A stretch of DNA of 36,974 nucleotides. Origin: an uncultured Pelagibacteraceae bacterium (GTDB lineage: Bacteria; Pseudomonadota; Alphaproteobacteria; Pelagibacterales; Pelagibacteraceae). The notes under the pieces were generated by a model. That model ran no database searches, was not told the origin of the DNA, and worked only from the letters and a program-made list of their open reading frames with translations. Below, one piece after another: positions 8,300-15,971 of this stretch. Numbering within the stretch: the stretch's first letter is position 1; each line of letters begins with the position of its first letter. The DNA lies in contig CABYHH010000008.1 of NCBI GenBank assembly GCA_902518835.1, positions 1 to 36,974 on the forward strand. The letters run 5' to 3'. A program made the position numbers and the translations under genes.

Positions 8300-9137
8300 T
8301 TAAATTTATTTCCTCATTTATCAAATTATGATCATGTTGTATTTCATCATCTAACTTATGACTGAACGATAGTTTAATTAAGTCAAAAATTGACATAAAA
8401 GTCTCCAAGACTTTTTCAACATTTGATACATATATTTTTCTTGAATTTAGATAATTTTCTAAATTTTTTTTATTTTTTATCTTATGTCCTATTTTTCTAT
8501 AAACTCTTCTAGCTACCAGAATTGAAAAACGGAAACTAATAGGTATATCCTTAATTGAATAAAATGAATTTTCATAAAAAGTATCAGCAAGATTGATAGT
8601 TGATAAAATTTCTTCAAAATTTTCATTTATGTAAAAACGATTTTTTTCAGAATCTTCAATTACATCTCTTGATATATTAGTAAGTTGCATCGCAATACCT
8701 AGATCGATTGCTGACTTGAGTGAACTTTTTTTATTAACTTTTAAAATTTTTGCCATCATCAATCCAACAGTTCCAGCTACTCTGTATGAGTAAACCAAAA
8801 GATCTTTCTTTGTATCTAATTTAACCTTATCTTTAATGTCTGATTTTATTCCCGTCAGTAAATCTTCAACAATTTTCAAGGATATATTGAATTCTTCAAT
8901 AAGATCCCACATATTTTTGATAATAGGATCATCAAAGTTTTTTTGATTAAAATTATTTTCAAAATAATTAAATTTTTTTTCTTTATTTTCTATTTTTTCA
9001 TTATCATCTGCAATGTTGTCAGCGACTCTACAAAAATCATACAAAGCAGAGCATTTTTCTAACGTTTTTTTGGGTAAAAAAAAACCAGCCCAACTGAACG
9101 ATTTAGCATAAACAGATAAGTAACTTTTATTAGACAT
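8286..9137 (-). CDS. crtB: Phytoene synthase
   Basis: Head-to-head prenyl condensing enzyme joining two GGPP molecules to phytoene. The 283-residue protein has both magnesium/diphosphate-binding aspartate motifs: D40-x-x-x-D44 in RVADNIADD and D159-x-x-x-D163 in QLTNISRDVIED. It also shows the opening SKSFSWA-like segment and YSYRVAGTVGLMMAKIL typical of squalene/phytoene synthases. Coupled to crtI by a one-base TAATG overlap and to crtY by 14 bases. No GGPP synthase gene is in the window, so that step must be encoded elsewhere. Confidence 0.97.
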   Translation of the reverse strand: MSNKSYLSVYAKSFSWAGFFLPKKTLEKCSALYDFCRVADNIADDNEKIENKEKKFNYFENNFNQKNFDDPIIKNMWDLIEEFNISLKIVEDLLTGIKSDIKDKVKLDTKKDLLVYSYRVAGTVGLMMAKILKVNKKSSLKSAIDLGIAMQLTNISRDVIEDSEKNRFYINENFEEILSTINLADTFYENSFYSIKDIPISFRFSILVARRVYRKIGHKIKNKKNLENYLNSRKIYVSNVEKVLETFMSIFDLIKLSFSHKLDDEIQHDHNLINEEINLNERI

Positions 9138-10597
9138 TATAAAATTTTATCTAATACTTTCGCTGAAGAAAGTACCCCAGGTACGCCAGCTCCTGGATGA
9201 GTACCTGCTCCTACAAAATAAAGTCCATCATATATTTCTGACTTATTATGAAATCTAAAATAAGCTGATTGAGAAAATTTTGGCTGGATTGAAAAACCAG
9301 AACCGTATTTTGTATTTAAATCTTTTTCAAAGTAATCAGGAGTTAAATAAAAATCTTCAACAATATTTTTTCTCAAATTTGGCATTAAATCTTTTTCCAT
9401 TTTATCAATTACCAAATCTCTCATTTTCTCTCCTTCAATAGACCAATCAATTTTTGATTGGTTATTTGGAACTGGAACTAGAACATAAAAACAATCTTGC
9501 CCCTCTGGAGCCATAGACTCGTCAGTAGCAGACGGTCTATGAAGATAATAACTAATATCGTCATTTAATTTTTTATTATGAAATATGTCGTCAAGATGTT
9601 CTTTGTATTTATCTCCAAACTTAATAGTATGGTGTTCCACATTTTCATACTTTTTTTTTGTACCGAAATAATAAACAAATAATCCCATAGAATATTCCAT
9701 TCTATTTTTTTTCCACTTAAAAATTAATGAACTATTTGAATTTCCATTTAGCATTTTTTCATAAACGGCAGGTGGGTCCGCATTACAAATCACATTATTA
9801 GTTTCAATATTGGTTTGATTATCTAATTGAACGCCAGTAATTTTATTTCCATTTGAAATAATCTTTTTAACTTCATGACCTTTAATTATTTCTATATCAA
9901 CTTCATTCATCAACTTTTCAAGACCTTTAATAATATTTCCTGTTCCACCCATTGAATAATGAATTCCCCATTTTTTTTCTAAATATAAAATTAGCCCGTA
10001 AATAGAAGTTGTAGTAAAAGGATTACCTCCAACCAAAAGTGGGTGCATACTTAACATTCTTCTTAACTTTTCATTTTTTACGTAAGATGAGACTAATGAA
10101 TAAACAGACTTATAACTTTTAAGTTTTAATAAAGCAGGCAGTTGTTGTATCATTACCAAAGGCTTATTAAATGGCACATCGGCTAATTCTGTAAAGCCTT
10201 TGTCAAAAATCTTTCTCGTGAAATTAACTAATTTTTCGTAACCCGCAACATCATCTTTACATATTTCTCCAATTTGTTTTTTCATTTCGTTTTCGTTACC
10301 TGAATAGTTAAATTTAGAATTATCCTCAAATATAAATTGATACCAAACTTTGAGAGGAGATAATTTAATATAATTTTTTGGATCCTTTTTGAATAATTCG
10401 AATAATTCATTTATTAAGTATGGTGCCGTAATAACTGTTGGACCACCATCATAGATAAATCCGTTTTTTTTAAATACTCTTGCTCTTCCTCCAAGATCAG
10501 GATGTTTTTCAATTAAAGTAACATTATGACCTTTAGCTTTTAGACGAAGTGCAGCAGCTATGCCTCCAAATCCGGAACCTATTACAACAGAATTCAT
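9137..10597 (-). CDS. crtI: Phytoene desaturase (CrtI type)
   Basis: FAD-dependent desaturase that introduces four double bonds into phytoene to make lycopene. The 486-residue protein opens with the Rossmann motif VIGSGFGGIAAALRLKAKGH. It continues with the GGRARVFKKNGFIYDGGPTV segment and ends with the CrtI signature YFVGAGTHPGAGVPGVL. Length is normal. It is the first gene of the retinal cluster and starts 39 bases after atpF on the same strand. That gap is nearly all A+T and could hold a promoter, but no -35/-10 pair stands out. Reading on from the ATP synthase genes is equally possible. Confidence 0.97.
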   Translation of the reverse strand: MNSVVIGSGFGGIAAALRLKAKGHNVTLIEKHPDLGGRARVFKKNGFIYDGGPTVITAPYLINELFELFKKDPKNYIKLSPLKVWYQFIFEDNSKFNYSGNENEMKKQIGEICKDDVAGYEKLVNFTRKIFDKGFTELADVPFNKPLVMIQQLPALLKLKSYKSVYSLVSSYVKNEKLRRMLSMHPLLVGGNPFTTTSIYGLILYLEKKWGIHYSMGGTGNIIKGLEKLMNEVDIEIIKGHEVKKIISNGNKITGVQLDNQTNIETNNVICNADPPAVYEKMLNGNSNSSLIFKWKKNRMEYSMGLFVYYFGTKKKYENVEHHTIKFGDKYKEHLDDIFHNKKLNDDISYYLHRPSATDESMAPEGQDCFYVLVPVPNNQSKIDWSIEGEKMRDLVIDKMEKDLMPNLRKNIVEDFYLTPDYFEKDLNTKYGSGFSIQPKFSQSAYFRFHNKSEIYDGLYFVGAGTHPGAGVPGVLSSAKVLDKIL

Positions 10598-10636
10598 TGT
10601 TATAATTTATAGTTTTTTTTAAAAATTGTAAGGTTA

Positions 10637-11134
10637 TTATAAGTTAATTTTCTTTAGCTCTTCTTTAGTTTCATCTAAATTTTTTTGAAATAGTGCATCA
10701 AGTTTTGATTTATTAACAGAGGTAGTGATAATTTTTTTAACAGAGTCCAGAGCAATTTTAATTGAAGCGTCTTTAATTTCTTTAATAGCAGACTCTTTCA
10801 TTTGTCTTATTTTATTTTCAGCAAGATTTTTTTTGATTTCAGAGGTTTTATGGAACTTACTATTTAGTTCGATTACCATTTTATCGCTATCTTTTTTAGC
10901 CTGTTTTAAAATTTCATCACTTACAGCTTGTGCTGTGTCTAATTTTTTTTGAGCATTATCCAGTAAGATTTTAGCCTCGGTTCTTAGTTTTTCACTTTCG
11001 TTAATTTCATTTTTTATATCTGAAATTAATTTATTAAGAACTTCATTTACTTTTTGAGGAATTTTTAAATATACAAGTGCTCCAAAAAAAATAACAAAGG
11101 AAACTGCAACCCAAAAAGTGGAGTCAATTACCAT
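10637..11134 (-). CDS. atpF: ATP synthase F0 subunit b
   Basis: Peripheral-stalk subunit linking the membrane sector to F1. From the ATG at 11134 it has 165 residues: one N-terminal span (MVIDSTFWVAVSFVIFFGAL) and then a long charged amphipathic helix with no prolines after about residue 27. A longer reading from 11167 adds 11 residues without family support. The 11134 start has a good ribosome-binding site, AGGAG, eight bases upstream, so it is preferred. It overlaps the end of the b' gene by 11 bases. Having both b' and b genes is typical of alphaproteobacteria and cyanobacteria. Confidence 0.93.
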   Translation of the reverse strand: MVIDSTFWVAVSFVIFFGALVYLKIPQKVNEVLNKLISDIKNEINESEKLRTEAKILLDNAQKKLDTAQAVSDEILKQAKKDSDKMVIELNSKFHKTSEIKKNLAENKIRQMKESAIKEIKDASIKIALDSVKKIITTSVNKSKLDALFQKNLDETKEELKKINL

Positions 11135-11714
11135 AATACCTACTCCTATTTTTTTTTGACAAATCATCTACTATTGCAGAAATACTACTATTATTTATTT
11201 CAGCTCCGATGATTTTTTTTACTAGTTCTGAAGACGTTTCTATTGCAATCTTATTAATTTTTTCTGGGGCTTTTTTCTTAACTACCTCTATCTCTTTCTC
11301 AGTTTTTTTAATTTCTTCATTAATTTGCTTTTCTAAAGTTTCTTTTTTATTGTTTATATCTTTAATTACTTTTTCTCTTGAGTCTTTAAAAATTTTTTTT
11401 GCCTCTAACTTACTTTTAAAAACAATTTCTTCATATTCTTTAAGTTTAGACTCACTGTCTTCTCTTTGTTTTTCTGCAGCCTCAATATTATCTTGTATCT
11501 GAAATTTTCTAGACTCTAAATTAGCACTTATCTTAGGTAATATAAGTTTTGACAAAACCATATAAAGAATTCCAAAAGTTAGTGTTAGCCAGAATATTTG
11601 TGAAATCCAAAATTCAGGGTTTAATTGAGGCATACCTCCATTTTCAGCAGCAAAAACTTCTTTTAAAAAAAAGAAATTGAAAAATATTAACTGAAAAAAT
11701 ATTTTTTTAATCAT
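11124..11714 (-). CDS. atpG: ATP synthase F0 subunit b'
   Basis: Second peripheral-stalk subunit, forming a b/b' heterodimer. From the ATG at 11714 it has 196 residues. A hydrophobic leader (about 4-18) ends in VFAAENGG like a signal peptide; then comes the family motif GGMPQLNPEFWISQIFWLTL, a membrane span (about 38-58) and a long coiled-coil helix rich in Lys and Glu. A TTG at 11729 is an alternative start, but it lies inside the atpE stop region; ATG 11714 is four bases after that stop. The symbol atpG for b' is also used for F1 gamma in other bacteria; atpF' is a synonym. Confidence 0.92.
   Translation of the reverse strand: MIKKIFFQLIFFNFFFLKEVFAAENGGMPQLNPEFWISQIFWLTLTFGILYMVLSKLILPKISANLESRKFQIQDNIEAAEKQREDSESKLKEYEEIVFKSKLEAKKIFKDSREKVIKDINNKKETLEKQINEEIKKTEKEIEVVKKKAPEKINKIAIETSSELVKKIIGAEINNSSISAIVDDLSKKNRSRYYGN
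11143..11147 (-). promoter_or_regulatory. Ribosome-binding site deciding the atpF start
   Basis: On the minus strand AGGAG lies eight bases before the ATG at 11134. It favours that start over the in-frame codon at 11167, which has no such signal and would only lengthen the overlap with the b' gene. Confidence 0.65.
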
Positions 11715-11718
11715 CAAT

Positions 11719-11946
11719 TTAAAATGCAAAAAGGATGATTAACGCAACCACTAATCCAAATAACCCTGTCGCTTCTGCTAAGGCAAAGCCTAAAAGTAAA
11801 TTAGGAAATTGTTTTTGTGCAGCAGAAGGGTTTCTCATTGCACCAGATAAATAATTTCCAAAAATTATACCTATCCCCACTCCTGCGCCTGCTAAAGCAA
11901 TCGCAGCTAATCCTGCTCCTATCATTTTTGCTGCTTCTAATTCCAT
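11719..11946 (-). CDS. atpE: ATP synthase F0 subunit c
   Basis: Proteolipid that forms the rotating c-ring. The 75-residue hairpin has two membrane helices joined by the polar loop RNPSAAQKQ, with the ion-carrying carboxylate E58 in FALAEATGLF and the glycine-rich first helix LAGAGVGIGIIFG. Size and sequence are typical of alphaproteobacteria. It has the clearest Shine-Dalgarno sequence in the window, which fits the need for many copies of c per complex. No polar residues typical of Na+-binding rings are evident near E58 apart from T60, so a proton-translocating ring is the simple reading (inference). Confidence 0.98.
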   Translation of the reverse strand: MELEAAKMIGAGLAAIALAGAGVGIGIIFGNYLSGAMRNPSAAQKQFPNLLLGFALAEATGLFGLVVALIILFAF

Positions 11947-11951
11947 TATTT

Positions 11952-11958
11952 CCTCCTT
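11952..11958 (-). promoter_or_regulatory. Strong Shine-Dalgarno site of atpE
   Basis: The minus strand reads AAGGAGG followed by five bases and the atpE ATG at 11946. This is a near-perfect match to the 16S rRNA tail, unlike most genes in the window, which start with weak or no such signal. Confidence 0.8.
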
Positions 11959-11960
11959 TG

Positions 11961-12695
11961 TTAATGGTGTAAATTTAATGCATCATTTAAATAAATGCAT
12001 GTTAAAATTGCAAAAACATAAGCTTGAAGAAAAGCAACTAATATCTCCAATCCTGTTAAGGCAACTGAAAAACTCAGTGGAAGCCATCCACCGAGTATTC
12101 CGAGGCTTACTACAAAGCCACCGAAAACTTTCATCATAGTGTGACCTGCCATCATATTAGCAAATAATCGAACTGATAAACTGATTGGCCTACTTAGATA
12201 TGAAATAATTTCTATAATGACTATTAAAGGGAGCAGAACAATTGGAACTCCACTAGGTACAAACAGTTTTAAATAACCAAAACCGTGCTTGATGAATCCA
12301 ATAATTGTTACTCCAATAAAAACAAATGCTGCAAGAACAAAAGTAACAATAATGTGGCTGGTCACTGTGAAAGTATAGGGAATCATTCCAAACATATTAC
12401 AAAATAAAACAAACATAAATAACGAAAATATAAAAGCAAAATATGGTTTTGCCTTGGAACCCGCGGTGTCACTAATCATTTTTGATACAAAGGAATAACT
12501 GATCTCTGCTAAAAGTTGTAACTTATTAGGTAGCATCAGGTTTTTTTTGGCTCCTAAATTAAAAACAATTAAAATTGCGATAGAACTGATTACCATAAAT
12601 AAACTTGCATTAGTGAACGAGATATCAAATATTCCTATTTTAATTTCTGGACCAATTCTATAAACCTCGAATTGAGTCATTGGATTTGTTGCCAT
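11961..12695 (-). CDS. atpB: ATP synthase F0 subunit a
   Basis: Stator channel subunit that passes protons to and from the c-ring. The 244-residue protein starts with a polar segment ending in FEVYRI, typical of alphaproteobacteria. It has about five to six spans and carries the essential arginine R176 in SLSVRLFANMMAGH, followed by the C-terminal helix with EILVAFLQAYVFAILTC. Length is normal. It lies 8 bases after atpI and 14 bases before atpE. The F1 genes (delta, alpha, gamma, beta, epsilon) are not in this window, so F0 and F1 are encoded separately, as is usual in alphaproteobacteria. Confidence 0.98.
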   Translation of the reverse strand: MATNPMTQFEVYRIGPEIKIGIFDISFTNASLFMVISSIAILIVFNLGAKKNLMLPNKLQLLAEISYSFVSKMISDTAGSKAKPYFAFIFSLFMFVLFCNMFGMIPYTFTVTSHIIVTFVLAAFVFIGVTIIGFIKHGFGYLKLFVPSGVPIVLLPLIVIIEIISYLSRPISLSVRLFANMMAGHTMMKVFGGFVVSLGILGGWLPLSFSVALTGLEILVAFLQAYVFAILTCIYLNDALNLHH

Positions 12696-12703
12696 AAAAT
12701 ATA

Positions 12704-12979
12704 CTACTGTTGCATGTTTTTTGCAGATCTAATTACATTAGTAATACCAGCAACTACACCAACAAAAAAAAATATTAAAATTAACCATGGTTTAGTACCA
12801 AAGGTCTTGTCTAAAATAAACCCAATAATTGTCCCTACTGCTACAGCTGATACTAATTCCGTACTTAATTTAAAAGCTTTACCAATGGGTGATGGATTAT
12901 ACTTTTTATTAGCTGAATCTCTTTTCAAAGCCTTTTTTTTTGCAATCTCCAAGCGAGTTTTAAAAGGATCTTTAGTCAT
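12704..12979 (-). CDS. atpI: ATP synthase accessory protein AtpI
   Basis: Small membrane protein at the head of the F0 genes, thought to help c-ring assembly or Mg2+ handling. The 91-residue product has a charged N-terminal part (about 1-35, many Lys) and two hydrophobic helices (about 40-60 and 65-83). It includes ELVSAVAVGTIIGFILD and FGTKPWLILIFFFVGVVAGI, which match the AtpI/AtpQ family. It starts 11 bases after the smc stop on the same strand, so the F0 genes may also be transcribed from upstream. Confidence 0.92.
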   Translation of the reverse strand: MTKDPFKTRLEIAKKKALKRDSANKKYNPSPIGKAFKLSTELVSAVAVGTIIGFILDKTFGTKPWLILIFFFVGVVAGITNVIRSAKNMQQ

Positions 12980-12990
12980 TTTTAATTGGT

Positions 12991-15387
12991 TTATGCAACC
13001 ATACTCTCAGCTTTTTGTAAATCTACAGCAACGAGTTGGCTGATACCTTTTTCAGGCATTGTAACACCATAAAGTTTATTCATTTTTGACATTGTTAATG
13101 CATGATGGGTAACAATGATAAACTTTGTATTCGTAATTTTAATTAAATCCTCAAGCAAATTACAAAATCTTGTAACATTCGCATCGTCTAGCGGCGCATC
13201 TACTTCGTCAAGCACGCAGATCGGTGATGGATTGGTTAAAAAAACTGCAAAAATAAGAGATAAAGCTGTCAGTGCTTGTTCACCTCCAGATAATAAGGTA
13301 ATTGATTGTAGTCGTTTACCCGGTGGACTCACTAACATTTCTAAACCTGCTTCAAGCGGATCCTCAGAGTCTACCAATTCGAGTTTAGCATTTCCACCAT
13401 TAAATAATTTTGTATAAACTTCATTAAATTTTCTGTTCACTTTTTCAAAAGCATCAATGAGTCTTTCTCTTCCTTTTTGGTTTAATTCATTTATACTATC
13501 TTTTAATTTACTGATAGCTGTCACTAAGTCAGCGCGATCTTTCTCCATTTTTTGAATTTCAACTTTATATTTGTCGGTTTCTTCGTCTGCTTTTAAATTT
13601 ACTGAACCTAATTTTTCTCTTTCTTGTTTTTTTTTATCTAACAGGTCTTCTTGATTAACTGCATCTGGAAGATCTTCTTTTCCAAATAAATTTGAATTTT
13701 CAAGAATATTTTCTTCATCAAGACTTAACTCTGAATATATTCTATCAATCAAATCATTTTTACGTTTTTTTAGACCTTCAACAGTAGCTCCAGAGCTTGC
13801 TTTTCTTTCCCTGATTTGGATTGATTGTTCTTGTATTTGATTTAGTTGGGATCTTAGTGTTTCAATTTTTTCGTCAGTTGTATTAATAACTACTTCATTC
13901 TCATTTTTTTCCTTTTCTGCAATTCTAAGACCTTCTGAAATTTGACCTTTTTTTTCAGCTTGTATTTTTGGTTGATTATCTAATTTTTCAAGCTGTATAT
14001 TTAATTTTTTTTGCCTATCAGTAAGTTCGGACACCATTTTTTCAGAATTGGATAATAAATTTCTCCAACTTTCAATTTCTTTATCAATAATATTAATTCT
14101 TTCATTTCTTTTTACCGAGTCTTGTTTGATATTTTGATTTGTACTAAAACTACTTGCATATTTTTCTATTAAATTTTTACAACTTTCTAGAACGACAATT
14201 GCTTCAGAGTTTTTATTTAAATTTATCAGTTCTTTAATCTTGTTTAATTCAATATCTAGTATATTCTTATTATAATTTAAATCTTCATTAGATTTTTTTT
14301 CTGTTTCATAATATTTTGAGTCTACTTCTATTAACTCATTCTTTTCTTCCTTAAGCCTTTTTTCATTAGAGTTTGCGTCGATTATTATTCCTTTTTCTCT
14401 ATCCATATCGTCGTTAAATGTTTGAATAGATCTTTTAATATTACCTATTTCATCTTGTACTCTATTATTTTCCTCGTCAAGGTTTTGAAGTTCTAGATTT
14501 AGTCTTTGTATTTTAGATAAATTTTCAATATTTTTTTCTCTTAAGGGTGAAATTTTTTCTGTTTCAGATTTAACTAAAGTTTCGAGCTCAGAAATTCTAC
14601 TGCTGAAGCCACTAACTTCACCTTCTGCTTCTAGATTAATCTCATTCTCAATTTTAATTTCTTTATCAATCTCTAATAATTTTAAATAATATAATCCTGC
14701 TTCTATTTTTTTTATTTCTTCAGAAATATTCTTATATTTTGTTGCTTCTTCTGCTTGTTTTTCTAGGTTGGCCAATTGTTTCTCTTGTTGTCTCCTTAAT
14801 TCATCGGCTCTTTTAAGATTATTTTCCGCAGCGCTCAATCTTAGTTCTGCCTCATGTCTTCTCACGTGTAAACCTGAAATACCAGCAGCTTCTTCTAATA
14901 TTGCCCTTCTGTCTGTTGGTTTTGCAGTTACTAGTGCACCAATACGCCCCTGACTTATCATCGATGGCGAATGCACCCCGGTAGATAAGTCAGCAAAAAA
15001 CATTTGAGTATCTCTAGCTCTTACCTCTTTTTCATTTATGTAAAATTTGGAACCTTTGTCTTTCTCAATTTTTCTTCTGATATTTATCTCATCAAGTTCT
15101 CTAAATTGAATTGGTCCCTCGTTATTTTTATTTTCAACTGTTACAGAGACTTCAGCTATATTCTTTGAAGGCTTATTTGATGTGCCAGAAAATATAACAT
15201 CCTCCATTCCCGATCCTCGCATACTTTTAGCTGAGGTCTCACCCATGACCCATCTTAAAGACTCAACAATATTTGATTTTCCACAACCATTGGGTCCAAC
15301 AATACCTGTTAAACTATCATCAATTAAAAAATTGGTTTTATCTGCAAAAGATTTAAATCCATTAAGTTGGATTTTTTTAAACTCCAT
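12991..15387 (-). CDS. smc: Short SMC-type chromosome segregation ATPase, no recognisable hinge
   Basis: Structural-maintenance-of-chromosomes ATPase. The 798-residue protein has an intact ATPase head: Walker A GPNGCGKSN (31-39), Q-loop SQGRI (Q146), ABC signature LLSGGEQAL (698-706), Walker B ICVLDEVDAPLDD (723-735) and the switch histidine in VTHHALTMS. Between about 175 and 640 it is almost all coiled coil. SMC proteins usually have about 1150 residues with a globular hinge of over 100 residues in the middle. Here that domain cannot be found; the turn probably falls near 390-430, around VVLESCKNL. The frame is continuous, so this is not a broken gene. The smc-dsbA-DUF721-mutY neighbourhood is the alphaproteobacterial one. 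Confidence 0.92.
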   Translation of the reverse strand: MEFKKIQLNGFKSFADKTNFLIDDSLTGIVGPNGCGKSNIVESLRWVMGETSAKSMRGSGMEDVIFSGTSNKPSKNIAEVSVTVENKNNEGPIQFRELDEINIRRKIEKDKGSKFYINEKEVRARDTQMFFADLSTGVHSPSMISQGRIGALVTAKPTDRRAILEEAAGISGLHVRRHEAELRLSAAENNLKRADELRRQQEKQLANLEKQAEEATKYKNISEEIKKIEAGLYYLKLLEIDKEIKIENEINLEAEGEVSGFSSRISELETLVKSETEKISPLREKNIENLSKIQRLNLELQNLDEENNRVQDEIGNIKRSIQTFNDDMDREKGIIIDANSNEKRLKEEKNELIEVDSKYYETEKKSNEDLNYNKNILDIELNKIKELINLNKNSEAIVVLESCKNLIEKYASSFSTNQNIKQDSVKRNERINIIDKEIESWRNLLSNSEKMVSELTDRQKKLNIQLEKLDNQPKIQAEKKGQISEGLRIAEKEKNENEVVINTTDEKIETLRSQLNQIQEQSIQIRERKASSGATVEGLKKRKNDLIDRIYSELSLDEENILENSNLFGKEDLPDAVNQEDLLDKKKQEREKLGSVNLKADEETDKYKVEIQKMEKDRADLVTAISKLKDSINELNQKGRERLIDAFEKVNRKFNEVYTKLFNGGNAKLELVDSEDPLEAGLEMLVSPPGKRLQSITLLSGGEQALTALSLIFAVFLTNPSPICVLDEVDAPLDDANVTRFCNLLEDLIKITNTKFIIVTHHALTMSKMNKLYGVTMPEKGISQLVAVDLQKAESMVA

Positions 15388-15395
15388 AAGTAAAT

Positions 15396-15971
15396 TTATA
15401 TCAGTTTTTCAAGAGTTTTTTTTAAATTTTTATAATTCAGCGTTTTTTCAAACTTTTTATTGTTTATTATTATCGTAGGAGTAGCATTTACTTTAAAATT
15501 TTTAGTACCATTGATTCGGTCGTTTAAAACAAAATCCTCAATTTTTTTATTTTTAATACATTCTTCGAAATTTATATCAAAACCCTCATTTCTTACAAAA
15601 TTTTTAAGATTTTCATTAAGTTCATCTACTGTCTTTCCTTTTACCCAAACATTTTGATTAAAATATAAGCTTTCTAAAACTTCTAAATTTTTACTTAAAG
15701 CACATTGAGCAATTTTTGCAGCATTTAATGCAGCAATGTCCAAAGGAAAATGTCTAAATTCTATTTTTACTAAACCAGCGTCAATAAAATCTTTCTTTAT
15801 TTTAGGATAAATTTTTTTATGAAAATCTGCACAATGACTACATGTTAAAGACTCGTAAGCTATTATGGTAATTTTAGCATCTTCATTACCAGATGTAATT
15901 CTCTTTAACTCAGCAGATAAACTTGTATTTGATAATAAGGAGAAAAATAAAATTATTAAAATTTTTTTCAT
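15396..15971 (-). CDS. DsbA-like periplasmic thiol oxidoreductase
   Basis: Thioredoxin-fold disulfide exchange protein exported to the periplasm. The 191-residue precursor has a signal peptide (about 1-20, ending SLSA). The active site is C44-S-H-C47 in YESLTCSHCADFH, and the cis-proline loop is NATPTIIIN. Length and motif match the DsbA/BdbD-like proteins that sit beside smc in alphaproteobacteria. Its stop lies 8 bases before smc, and its start overlaps the end of the DUF721 gene by four bases. The physiological substrate cannot be read from sequence. Confidence 0.92.
   Translation of the reverse strand: MKKILIILFFSLLSNTSLSAELKRITSGNEDAKITIIAYESLTCSHCADFHKKIYPKIKKDFIDAGLVKIEFRHFPLDIAALNAAKIAQCALSKNLEVLESLYFNQNVWVKGKTVDELNENLKNFVRNEGFDINFEECIKNKKIEDFVLNDRINGTKNFKVNATPTIIINNKKFEKTLNYKNLKKTLEKLI

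Noticed and set aside
6284-10597. Carotenoid-blh cluster as a newly acquired island
   Set aside because: Base composition and lysine-rich codon use match the neighbours, overlaps are tight, and such clusters are established in SAR11-type genomes. No transposase, integrase or direct repeats flank it.
10598-10660. A defined promoter before crtI
   Set aside because: TATAAT-like strings occur on the minus strand here (for example at 10636-10641), but they are common in this A+T-rich DNA and no matching -35 element lies at a suitable distance.
12991-15387. The short smc as a truncated or frameshifted pseudogene
   Set aside because: One continuous frame contains both the N-terminal and C-terminal ATPase motifs in good order, with sensible junctions to its neighbours. 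Loss is confined to the middle.
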